Source: Spongilla lacustris (lineage: Eukaryota > Porifera > Demospongiae > Spongillida > Spongillidae). Taken from it: a stretch of 64,000 nt of DNA. Both the position numbers and the translations under genes were made by a program. A model generated the notes under the pieces. The model did not search any database and was not told the origin of the DNA. It worked only from the letters and a program-made list of their open reading frames with translations. Of the stretch, positions 1 through 8,724 are shown one piece after another; positions within the stretch are counted from its first letter, which is position 1, and each line of letters starts with the position of its first letter. Location: NCBI GenBank assembly GCA_949361645.1, contig OX442426.1:6506602-6570601 (forward strand), written 5' to 3'.

Positions 1-2
1 GG

Positions 3-365
3 TGGGATAGAGGCAAACATGCAGCTTTGGACATCACTGTGGCTTCACCACTTTGCCCTGCCATCCTACCTGAAGCTAGCCATCAATCTGGAGCTGCAGC
101 TAACGGTGCTGAGCTAAGAAAGCTTAATGCTAACAGCACCAAGTGCACGGAACTGGGCTGGACATGTATCCCCATGGCTGTTGAAACGTTTGGTCATTGG
201 GGTAGGAAGGCTCAGGGTGTATTGTCTAGGTTGGCATCCCACCTGTCAATTAGCCTCTCCCAGCCCAGAGCTGCAATGGTTGCCGACATTTATGGACGTC
301 TCAACATCATCTTGGTGAGGTCGGTGTCCAGAGCCATCCTCTCCAGACTACCACAATCAGGCTGA
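3..365 (+). CDS. LINE fragment E1: C-terminal RLE domain, family A
   Basis: This is the carboxyl end of a non-LTR retrotransposon protein that enters from outside the window. Read from base 3 it opens with WDRGKHAALDITVASPL, which holds the second catalytic Asp of a restriction-like endonuclease. The family signature follows: an RK..N..KC.ELGW.CIP block, VETFGHWG, and the terminal block YGRLN..LVRSVSRAILSR. The endonuclease nicks target DNA so that the RT can prime on it (known for R2-type elements). A short 3'UTR and a (TAA)n tail follow, as in E7. The RT, zinc finger and PAD motif lie upstream of the window. The family assignment is secure; activity cannot be judged. Confidence 0.8.
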   Translation, partial: WDRGKHAALDITVASPLCPAILPEASHQSGAAANGAELRKLNANSTKCTELGWTCIPMAVETFGHWGRKAQGVLSRLASHLSISLSQPRAAMVADIYGRLNIILVRSVSRAILSRLPQSG

Positions 366-439
366 ATTTATTTAGCTAATTGTAACTATGTAACACATTT
401 ATTACTCGTATTTGGCGTATGTCATGTATATTTGACAGT

Positions 440-440
440 T

Positions 441-493
<53 letters not shown>

Positions 494-494
494 T
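440..494 (+). repeat. (TAA)n microsatellite, 3' tail of E1
   Basis: About 17 TAA units directly follow the 3'UTR of E1. TAA in the sense direction is the tail found on most family A copies here, so this is both tail and target site. Confidence 0.9.
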
Positions 495-516
495 TCATTA
501 CATAACACAATTAAGT

Positions 517-1199
517 TTAATACTCAAGAAGGGGAGCACGGGCACATCTGAGGAGGATGGCTCTTGCATTCTGCCTCATCAGTGTGACAGCCAGCAGGCA
601 GTACATTTGGCACAGTGCCTCAGTTTCACAGATTCCCACTTGCATAGCTAGCCTCTTGCTCAATCTAGAGTAGCATTCTTTGGCTTCACATCCCCAACCA
701 CCATAGACTTCCACCACTAATGGAATACATGTCCAGCCCAACCTTGCACACATCTGATCATTCTTGGCATGCTTTTCAATCTCACCAACCTCTGCAGAGT
801 TGCCTGAAGCCAAACTCGCTTCCAGAATCAAGTCCGTATTAAGCGGATGAATGACTTTCAGGTCAAAAGCTGCAGGGTTGGAGAGGGACCAGTTTGGCAC
901 CAGCACATCAGCTGGCCTAGAAAAGTCTATGCCTGGACCTTTCTCCAGTTGAGGAGATAAGCATGCTTTGGAGCACAGATTGGCAACACAGTCTCTCAGC
1001 TTATTGTGCCGTGCAATGACGTCCCCTCCAGAACGACATGTAAGGGCGTGGTGGCAATCTGGATCAAGGGCACTTGAGCAGAAGGGACATTTACTGTCAG
1101 CTGAGAAGACAGGTAGACCTAGCCACCATTTTAATAGGACTTGCATCTCTTGAGGCTCCAAAGCTAAGTCATTGTGTATGCAAGGAATAGCTCTCAACC
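517..1199 (-). CDS. LINE fragment E2: CCHC knuckle plus RLE, divergent family A
   Basis: A 5'-truncated non-LTR element fragment of about 228 residues in one open frame. It starts just before the LLKWWLGLPV block that precedes the zinc knuckle. It then shows the CCHC knuckle (CPFC...HHALTC), the RHN motif in ARHNKLRD, the RPADVLVPNW motif and AAFDLKV with the second catalytic Asp. The ELGW-like block reads ARLGWTCIPL and the end is NARAILLR. It differs clearly from E3 and E4, so it is a separate subfamily. Upstream it abuts the (TAA)n tail of E3. The 1-kb-scale truncation is typical of incomplete target-primed reverse transcription. Confidence 0.8.
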
Positions 1200-1200
1200 A

Positions 1201-1227
1201 TATTATTATTATTATTATTATTATTAA
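1201..1227 (-). repeat. (TAA)n tail of E3 (sense on minus)
   Basis: TTA repeats on the plus strand are TAA on the minus strand, directly after the 3'UTR of E3 (1228-1283). They mark the junction with E2. Confidence 0.9.
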
Positions 1228-1283
1228 AACATCATACATATTACATGTAGATATTCACAATGCATAAATACACCCTATTATTA

Positions 1284-4085
1284 CTACTGGTCTGGTACAA
1301 AACATCTGGAGAGGATGGCTACAGCGTTGGCTCTAACTAAGCAGAGGTTCAGCCTGCCATATAGCTCAGCTAGGACCACAGCCTTAGCCCTGTTGCAGCT
1401 GTTCGCAAGGCGAGAGGCCAGAAGTGCCAAAGACTCCATTGCTTCTGTCCCCCAAGCACCATATGCCTCAACCACCATGGGGACACAAACCCAACCTAGC
1501 TCCTTGCATTTGGCATCGTTTTCTTCATGCTTTCTCAGCTCAGTAGCTCTGGCAGCCTGACCTGCTGCTAGTCCCGCTTCAAGTAAAACATTGGAGTTAA
1601 GCGGTGATGTCACAGACAAGTCAAAGGCTGCCGGCTTACCCAAAGACCAGTTGGGTACTAGTATGTCTGCAGGGCGAGTGTGGCTATGGTCATGAGTTAG
1701 GCTACTTCCTGCCTCCACCTTAACACTCAAGTGGGCCCTGCGACAGGTCTCAGTAAGGGTGTCACGCAGTTTATTATGGCGGGTTACCACATCTCCACCA
1801 CGCTTGCAGGTGAGTGCATGATGGCCAAGGGGATCCAGCACTTTTCCAGGACACAGGGGACAAATTGAGCCACCTGAGGTGTCTAGGCCCAGCCACCACT
1901 TGATCGCCACCTGGAACTCTGAAGGCTGGAGATGGAGACCTAGCCCCTCAGAGGGAATTACTGACACCCAAGATGCAGCATGAGGGGAGGAGACAGAGAG
2001 AAGGCGTGCTCTATCTGCAGGAGATGATTGCTCCAGTAGTAAATTAAACAGGTGGCTGTCTATTTTGTTGGAAAGCACCTTCTGATTGATAGGGGATGTC
2101 AACATATTTTCAATGCTGATCGCCTCAGATGAAGGAACAAGTGAGTTAAACAACTCTACTGCATGGATAAGGTGTTCTTGGGACAATGGACCAGCACCAG
2201 AGGAGCTCAGAGAGGCAATGTATGCTGCTGGGGAATGCCGACTCAGGGAGCGCATGCCCAGGCCACCCCTGCCTAAGCTGAGCTCCGCCTGTTGCCAGGC
2301 CTGATTGGAGGTGTCGACTACTGTGCACTTGGAGAAGGTTGATCGGATGTTGTGATCAAAGGCCTCAAGGGCTGATATGGCTTGGGAGGGTGGTGTGCCA
2401 CGAGCAAGGTGGGCCAGCTTACAGAATCCCGCACATTGACGTAGAAGGGAAAAGGCCACATGTGGGTCAACTGCACTCACTTCCTCCAGTTTGAGCAGGA
2501 GAGCTTTGGCTTCTTCATGTTTCTCCGAAATGAAGGTGGAGCAAAAAGCCTTGTCACCAATGGGGATGCCCAAGATGACAATATTAGGGTGTGTTGATCT
2601 TTTCATTTCTGGAGGGAAAAGGCTGACATCATGTTTGCTAAATATCTCACATTTATGGAAGTTTACAACGAGACCATTAGGAGGACCAATCTCTTGCATG
2701 ATGGAGAGAGCTTGAAGAACAGCAGACCTGGGACCAGCCAGCACACCATCATCCAGGTACCAGGCATGGTAGGACAAATCTGCACACACAGAATTAGTGG
2801 TGATTTCTGACACTACCTTGTTTAAAACCAGGGAGAAGAGCAGAGGACCAAGAGGATCACCCTGCTGAACCCCTTGTTCTGAATGTAAGCTGCCCATAGG
2901 ATGCCACAAAATGGGGTGCTGACTGTAACACCAGGTGGCCCAAGGGAGCAGCTCAGGGAAGTGTTTGCTACACTCCGAGAGGATAGCCTCCCGTGAGACC
3001 AAATTGAAGGCATTCTTCATGTCCACCTTTAGGACCACGAAGTCATCATCCAGCCAATACTTATTAACACACGCTCTCAAGCCATGGGCAATCTTCTCAG
3101 CACCATTGCTGCAAGCAACACCAAACTGATGTGGTTTGAAAAATTCTGCTGCCTTCCCTTTCACTACTGCACAAAGGCATTTGCTGGTTAGGCGACGTAG
3201 GCTTTCACCTACAGCAATAGGTCTGACATCAAGGGGACTACCAGGTTTAGACTTGTTAAGGGCAGTTAAACTGCCACCGGCAAGAAAAGTGGAAACCTCA
3301 GATGGAGCTCTGCCAGCTGCAAGGAGGTTGATGATAGCCCTCAGAGATTGGAGGATGGGTGTCTGAAGGGGCACCTCAGATGCATCAATGATGTGTTGAA
3401 TGCGAAGCCCTGACGGTCCAGCTGATGTTAGCTTTGGAAAGGACCTAAGAACAGCCATGAGATTAAAGTCATGAGGGAGCACAGTATCAAAGGGTGGTAA
3501 GTTGGGAACAGAAGGACAAGGACACTCAGGGTGTTTAGCCACTAAAAGTTTCCATGTTTCAGCATTGTTAGGTGCTAACCCAGGTGACACCAGTGCTTGG
3601 CATGCCTTACCAAAGAGACCATCCTGTGCTAAGGATATTGCTGAGTTAACCCTCTTCTTCACTGTGTCATCTAAGGGTACTCGCTGCTTTTTGGAGCAAG
3701 GAGCACGGGCTTTTGCCAAGAGCCATAGCTCCCTAAATTGACCCTCCCCCCACATTGCACAGAGACTCTCAATGGAAACAGGCTTGTTGTGACGCCCACC
3801 ACGTTTAGCACTGGGGAGAACACACTTGGGAAGCATGAAAAGCTTCAACCAAGCTGTCACTGTGTTTTCAGAGATGACAGCCATGAGAGCAGCTGAGAAG
3901 GCTCGTGCAAACGCCAGCCTTGCTTTGTAGGGCACGAAGCGTATTGTTGGGCACTTGAGGCTGCATACCTCATCTAAGGAGGGTAAATCGGAAGAGCACA
4001 GGCTGGGTGAAACATCTAATACAGGTGCCAGTGGGGTGGAACGTTGTGCCAAACACTTCTGCTGATGTGAAGGAAGGTGGGAGGT
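1284..4085 (-). CDS. LINE E3: RT plus RLE polyprotein, 5'-truncated, open frame
   Basis: The frame is open from the (TAA)n at 4092 to a stop at 1284, about 930 residues. It enters within a zinc finger (SHLPSHQQKC matches the last His/Cys of the second finger of E9). Next come the non-LTR RT motifs: RPIAVGESLRR, VLKVDMKNAFN (motif A Asp), GVQQGDPLGPLLFS (motif B) and YLDDGVLAGP (motif C). After these are the CCHC knuckle CPLC...HHALTC, TRHNKLRD, RPADILVPNW and AAFDLSVTSPL of the restriction-like endonuclease, and the terminal NAVAILSR. No stop or frameshift is visible, so the copy is young. The true start is lost through 5' truncation. Confidence 0.88.
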   Translation of the reverse strand, partial: TSHLPSHQQKCLAQRSTPLAPVLDVSPSLCSSDLPSLDEVCSLKCPTIRFVPYKARLAFARAFSAALMAVISENTVTAWLKLFMLPKCVLPSAKRGGRHNKPVSIESLCAMWGEGQFRELWLLAKARAPCSKKQRVPLDDTVKKRVNSAISLAQDGLFGKACQALVSPGLAPNNAETWKLLVAKHPECPCPSVPNLPPFDTVLPHDFNLMAVLRSFPKLTSAGPSGLRIQHIIDASEVPLQTPILQSLRAIINLLAAGRAPSEVSTFLAGGSLTALNKSKPGSPLDVRPIAVGESLRRLTSKCLCAVVKGKAAEFFKPHQFGVACSNGAEKIAHGLRACVNKYWLDDDFVVLKVDMKNAFNLVSREAILSECSKHFPELLPWATWCYSQHPILWHPMGSLHSEQGVQQGDPLGPLLFSLVLNKVVSEITTNSVCADLSYHAWYLDDGVLAGPRSAVLQALSIMQEIGPPNGLVVNFHKCEIFSKHDVSLFPPEMKRSTHPNIVILGIPIGDKAFCSTFISEKHEEAKALLLKLEEVSAVDPHVAFSLLRQCAGFCKLAHLARGTPPSQAISALEAFDHNIRSTFSKCTVVDTSNQAWQQAELSLGRGGLGMRSLSRHSPAAYIASLSSSGAGPLSQEHLIHAVELFNSLVPSSEAISIENMLTSPINQKVLSNKIDSHLFNLLLEQSSPADRARLLSVSSPHAASWVSVIPSEGLGLHLQPSEFQVAIKWWLGLDTSGGSICPLCPGKVLDPLGHHALTCKRGGDVVTRHNKLRDTLTETCRRAHLSVKVEAGSSLTHDHSHTRPADILVPNWSLGKPAAFDLSVTSPLNSNVLLEAGLAAGQAARATELRKHEENDAKCKELGWVCVPMVVEAYGAWGTEAMESLALLASRLANSCNRAKAVVLAELYGRLNLCLVRANAVAILSRCFVPDQ

Positions 4086-4091
4086 TGAAAC

Positions 4092-4128
4092 TATTATTAT
4101 TATTATTATTATTGTTATTATTATTATT
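4092..4128 (-). repeat. (TAA)n between E3 and E4
   Basis: This array is TAA in the sense of both minus-strand elements. It is the 5' junction of E3 and the tail of E4, and is interrupted once by TTG. Confidence 0.9.
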
Positions 4129-4248
4129 TTAAATTTTTTTTATTTTTATAATAAACATGTAAGATAATATATGTGAGAATACACGAATGGAAATTATTAT
4201 TAAATATAATATGCTACTACCTACTGTACTTTACCTAACACGAACAGT

Positions 4249-5912
4249 TTACAGAGAGCGGGATAGGATGGCTCGGGAATTTGCTCTTACAAGGGCCAAA
4301 CTGAATCTTCCAAAGATCTCATTGCTCACAAGTGACTTGGGACGTCCCTGCCTAGTGGACAAACGGGTGGCAAGCCTTGATAGTGCTTGTATAGCCTCAG
4401 TACCCCAACATCCATACGTCTCCACCACAAGAGGGATACATGCCCAGCCTAGTTCCCTGCACCTTTCATCATTTACTCGATGCTTGCGGATCTGGGCAGC
4501 CAAGGCAGCTGAACCTGCAGTCACACACGCTTCTTGAAAAATTTGTGCATTTAGCGTTGATGTGACAGACAGGTCAAAAGCTGCTGGCTTACCCAGGACC
4601 CAGTTTGGAACAAGAACATCAGCTGGACGAGTACGATCCCTAGACCATCCACCCATCTCTAGTTGTGGAGCAAGACACGCGGAGTGACAAAAATCATTGA
4701 AGATGTCTCTCAACCTGTTATGACGGGAGACAACATCACCCCCCAACTTGCAACACAGAGCATGATGGCCATAACCATCCAAGGCAGCTTTACATTGAGA
4801 GCAACTTTGACCTTGAGCAACTGGGATACCGAGCCACCATTTTATCGCCACCTGGAACTCGGAAGGCTCCAAGTGAAGGCCCATGCTAGGGGATGGAGTA
4901 ACAGATAGCCAAGCTGAGGCATGGGGTGATGAAATCGATAATAGACGAGCCCTGTCGATTGGAGTGGAGTTATCAAAAAGTGTCTTGAACTGACAATCCT
5001 CAATTTTGTTTGACAGGAACTTCTGAGTGAATGTGGAACAGCTGTTGTCAATAGAATCAGGAGTAAGTGAATCAAGTGGATCAACAAGGTTGTTATAAAG
5101 GTCTATAGAGTGGTGCAAGTACCTACAAACCTCATAAGATAAGCCTGAATTGACAGCTGAGGCTAAATATGCAGCAGGAGAGTGGTAGGAGACACGACGC
5201 AAGCCTAGACCACCCCGACTTAGACTAAGTTGTGCCTGCTGCCATGTGAAGTCAGGAGTGTCTACTGCAGTGCACTCTGCAAAACACTGCCGCACCTCAT
5301 CATCAAACAGACTGAGGGCATCACCAGCTAAAGAAGGTGGGATAGTTCTGGCCAGATGTATCAGCCTACAAAACCCTCCACATTGACGGAGTAGAAGCAT
5401 AGCTATATGAGGATCTGAAGAACCTACCTGAGCTAAGTGCTGGAGCAACATGGAAGCGTCTGTACGCTTTTGAGCAATATACTTGGCACAAAACAAAAAA
5501 TCTCCTATTGGAGCCCCAAGTATTTCGAAATGAGGCACATTGGATTTTCTCATTTCATCTGGGAACCTACTTAGGTCATTGACGCTGAATAATTCACATT
5601 TGGACAAATTGATATGAAGACCGAGAGGAGGTCCCAAGTCTTTTATGATAGAAAGTACACGTAAAACAGCAGAGATGGGACCAGCCACAACACCATCATC
5701 TATATACCACCTATGAAACAACAGAGAGGCACACTCACCGTCAGTAGCAATGGCACAAACTACTTGATGCAAAACCATACAGAAAAGCAGAGGGCCCAAG
5801 GGATCTCCCTGCTGGACACCAGACTCAGATGTAATGGAACCTAGAGTGTGCCATAGTACAGGGTATTGCCCATAACACCAAGTAGACCATGACAACAGTT
5901 ATAAGTCAATTT
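4249..5912 (-). CDS. LINE E4: RT C-half plus RLE, 5'-truncated with a small deletion
   Basis: From about 5895 to the stop at 4249 a single frame encodes SWSTWCYGQYP, GVQQGDPLGPLLFC (RT motif B), YIDDGVVAGP (motif C), the CCHC knuckle CSQC...GHHALCC, RHNRLRD, RPADVLVPNW, AAFDLSVTSTL and the end NSRAILSRSL. Upstream of 5895 the sequence still matches the KIDL of motif A. It then jumps to the LLSWSTW block with an in-frame TAA, so about 30 residues containing the NAFN part were deleted. The copy is therefore dead for reverse transcription. A 3'UTR at 4130-4248 leads to the TAA tail. It is closest to E9, and E8 is a second copy of its last 140 bp. Confidence 0.83.
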
Positions 5913-5914
5913 TC

Positions 5915-5938
5915 ATTATTATTATTATTATTATTATA
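5915..5938. repeat. (ATT)n junction between E4 and E5
   Basis: This microsatellite joins the truncated 5' ends of E4 (minus) and E5 (plus), so two elements meet head to head at one trinucleotide array. Confidence 0.88.
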
Positions 5939-5941
5939 AGT

Positions 5942-7544
5942 TATTCAGTCGTCAGAAGGGGTGCAGCAGGGTGACCCTCTCGGACCTCTGCTTTTTTGTC
6001 TCACAATCCACAACATGTGCTCTCAATTAAAATCTGAGTTGCGCATGTTCTACTTGGATGATGGAACCCTTGGTGGAACCTTAACTGATGTGCTTAAAGA
6101 CCTCCAGTTAATCACCAAGGAAGCACATTCATTGGGTCTACAACTTAATTATGGAAAATCAGAGATCATCAGCAACAACACCACCATAATACAAGCAATG
6201 CTGACTGCAGTCCCTGGACTGCAAGTTACAGAACCAAAGTGCACCACACTTCTGGGTACTCCCCTAGGTGATATTGCTTCAATATCTGCTGCTATCTGTG
6301 CAAAAATAGTTTTTTTGAAAAAAATGGGTGAAAGGTTGTGCAATTTAGATGCACATGATGCTCTGCTATTGCTGCGTCACTCATTTGCAATACCCAAGCT
6401 TCTAAACATTTTGCGCACCTCTCCCTGTTTCCTTTCAGAGAAACTTGCTGATTTCGATGACCTTTTGCGATCCATCCTAAGCAGCACTTTAAATATCTCT
6501 CTTGGAATTAATGATCCAGCCTGGACACAAGCTCAGCTTCCTATAAAGCTTGGCGGCCTTGGTATTCGGAGTGCATGTCAGCTTGCACCTTCAGCCTTCC
6601 TGGCTTCAGCTGCTGGCACCTCTGATACATTGAAGAGCATGCTCCCTGCATCTCTACACAATGCCTCCATCCCTGATGTTGAGTCTGCACTTTCCCACTG
6701 GTCCCAAGGAAACAACACAGCCCCACCTGTACCTCCTGCTTCTTGTTTTCAAAAAGCTTGGGATCTACCAAAAATGCAGTTGGTAGCTCAAGGTCTGCTG
6801 GCCAGTGCTGATAGTCCATCTTCCCGTGCTCGTCTTCTTACTGCATCCACACCAGAGTCAGGAAAATAGCTAAATGCATTCCCTATATCCTCCATAGGCC
6901 TGAGAATGGATAACTCCACCATCCGAATTGCAGTTGGGCTCAGACTTGGTGTTCCCTTGTGCCATTCACACACTTGTCGCCATTGTGGTTCTCACGTGAA
7001 TGACCTTGCTACTCATGGCCTTAGCTGTAGATGGAGTGAAGGTCGCCACTCCAGGCATTCTAGCTTAAACGACATCATCCACAGAGCACTGTCAGCTGCA
7101 AAAATACCTGCTCGTTTGGAGCCTTCTGGAGTAGCTAGATCTGATGGTAAAAGGCCAGATGGAATTTCAATGGTTCCCTGGAAAGAGGGGAAACTCCTTG
7201 TGTGGGATGCTACATGCAGAGACACCTTGGCACCATCATATCTCTCCACTGCTGAAAGAGGCCCAGGATTGGTAGCAGCAGAGGCTGAATCTCAAAAGAG
7301 GAAGAAGTATTCCTCTCTTGGAGCTAAATACTTCTTTGTTCCCATAGCATGTGAGTCTCTTGGTGTGTTTGGTGCTGAAACATTGTCCTTTCTTAAGGAC
7401 CTTGGCCATCGTCTGCACAAAACCACTGGAGACTCACAATCCTACCAATTCTTACTCCAGCGCCTTTCTGTGGCAATCCAGAGAGGAAATTCCACCTCCG
7501 TCTTGGGAACATTAAGTTCCTTTGATGGTTTAGATGACTTTTAG
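5942..7544 (+). pseudogene. LINE E5: family B RT plus RLE, 5'-truncated, nonsense mutation
   Basis: The copy begins in RT motif B (SSEGVQQGDPLGPLLF) immediately after (ATT)n. Motif C is FYLDDGTLGG. A CCHC knuckle (CRHCGSHVNDLATHGLSC) follows, then RHSSLND, RPDGISMVPW and LLVWDATC, which carry the PD and D residues of the restriction-like endonuclease. The end is FDGLDDF. The frame is interrupted by TAG at 6867-6869, where E10 has TGG (Trp). Otherwise the two copies are nearly identical, so the nonsense change is recent. Family B shares domain order with family A but not the endonuclease sequence. A 3'UTR runs to about 7715, and its end recurs near 19165-19215. Confidence 0.85.
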
Positions 7545-7715
7545 TTCTGTGTGTGAGTGATCGAGTGTGTTAGTGTGCCAGTACATTGTATATGTTAGGT
7601 TGTGTTGTTGTTAGCCATATTATAATACATGTATTATCATTAAAATCAATAAATGATTATGTGACAGAATATGTAATAAACACAACACTTAAATCACACT
7701 ACAGTTAATTAAACT

Positions 7716-7818
7716 TTAAGATGGGAGCCACCTGGAGAGGATCGCTGTTGCATTCGCTCTCACCAAATGCAGGTTGAGCCTACTGTACAGCTCAGACAGC
7801 ACAGCTGATTTTGTTTTG
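7716..7818 (-). pseudogene. LINE scrap E6: last ~33 codons of a family A protein
   Basis: On the minus strand this short stretch reads ..LSELYSRLNLHLVRANATAILSRW.., the terminal block of family A proteins. It is cut off upstream at the (ATT)n at 7823 and abuts the E5 3' end downstream. Confidence 0.7.
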
Positions 7819-7822
7819 CCCG

Positions 7823-7860
7823 ATTATTATTATTATTATTATTCAATAATAATAATAATA
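7823..7860. repeat. Back-to-back (ATT)n / (AAT)n arrays
   Basis: ATT units (7823-7843), a single C, then AAT units (7845-7860). The sequence switch marks the join of E6 and E7, which lie in opposite orientations. Confidence 0.88.
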
Positions 7861-8307
7861 GCCCACCTCTCAGTAAGAGTGGAAGCTGGGTATGGGCTCT
7901 CTAGTGACCACTCTAACACTCGCCCAGCGGATGTCCTGGTTCAGGGTTGGGACAGAGGATCTCCTGCTGCCCTGGACATCACTGTAACATCTCCCCTCAC
8001 CCCTGCCACCTTGAGAGACGCCAGTTCCACTGCTGGGGCAGCAGCCTATGCTGCAGAATGCAGGAAACACACTGCAAATGATGCCAAGTGCCAGGAGCTG
8101 GGCTGGGCCTGCATCCCCCTAGCAGTGGAGACCTTTGGTAACTGGGGCGTGGAAGCTCAGGGTATCTTTTCCCGCCTCGCTTCTGCACTCGGGATGCACC
8201 AAGGAACTTCAAAGTCTTGGGCCCTCCACACCATCTACAGCCGCCTTAATATGTCCCTGGTGCGTTCAGTGGCTAGATCCATTCTAGGTAGAAGCTATGT
8301 AGTTTAG
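7861..8307 (+). CDS. LINE fragment E7: RLE C-terminus, family A
   Basis: This is a 5'-truncated copy of about 148 residues. It starts inside the endonuclease (AHLSVRVEAG) and carries RPADVLVQGW, AALDITVTSPL, RKHTANDAKCQELGW, VETFGNWG and VARSILGR. The frame is intact to the stop at 8305-8307. It belongs to the same subfamily as E1 and E11 (QGWDRG and DGWDKAK instead of PNW). A 3'UTR of about 80 bp ends in (TAA)n. It retains no RT. Confidence 0.82.
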   Translation, partial: AHLSVRVEAGYGLSSDHSNTRPADVLVQGWDRGSPAALDITVTSPLTPATLRDASSTAGAAAYAAECRKHTANDAKCQELGWACIPLAVETFGNWGVEAQGIFSRLASALGMHQGTSKSWALHTIYSRLNMSLVRSVARSILGRSYVV

Positions 8308-8386
8308 AACATCTATAGGTGTTTTTTGTGGACAATATTAATAATATTTCTGTATGAGCATTCATTCCATTCGTGTATTGTCTTGT

Positions 8387-8426
<40 letters not shown>

Positions 8427-8433
8427 TAATAAT
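8387..8433 (+). repeat. (TAA)n tail of E7
   Basis: TAA repeats close the 3'UTR of E7 and cut into the E8 scrap. Confidence 0.88.
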
Positions 8434-8573
8434 ATATGTGAGAATACACGAATGGAAATTATTATTAAATATAATATGCTACTACCTACTGTACTTTACC
8501 TAACACGAACAGTTTACAGAGAGCGGGATAGGATGGCTCGGGAATTTGCTCTTACAAGGGCCAAACTGAATCT
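8434..8573 (-). pseudogene. LINE scrap E8: near-identical 3' end of the E4 subfamily
   Basis: About 140 bp match 4170-4310 almost base for base. They cover the last ~17 codons (LVRANSRAILSRSL) and the start of the 3'UTR. Both ends are cut by microsatellites. It is an extremely short 5'-truncated insertion or the leftover of a larger one. Confidence 0.75.
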
Positions 8574-8602
8574 TTATTATTATTATTATTATTATTATTA
8601 TT
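8574..8602 (-). repeat. (TAA)n tail of E9
   Basis: TTA repeats on the plus strand (TAA in sense) terminate the E9 3'UTR and adjoin scrap E8. Confidence 0.9.
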
Positions 8603-8724
8603 TTTTCATTATTATTACCAGGAATACATGAATGAATGAATATAACATCACATTACTAATATTGGTGCTAAATGCATAAAAACTCGGAATTGAACCTAAA
8701 AGAGAGGCACTTCAGGCCTTACAG

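Noticed and set aside
8326..8631. Poly-Asn/poly-Tyr reading frames across TAA/TTA arrays
   Set aside because: They are translations of the microsatellite joined to LINE 3'UTR and carry no coding signal.
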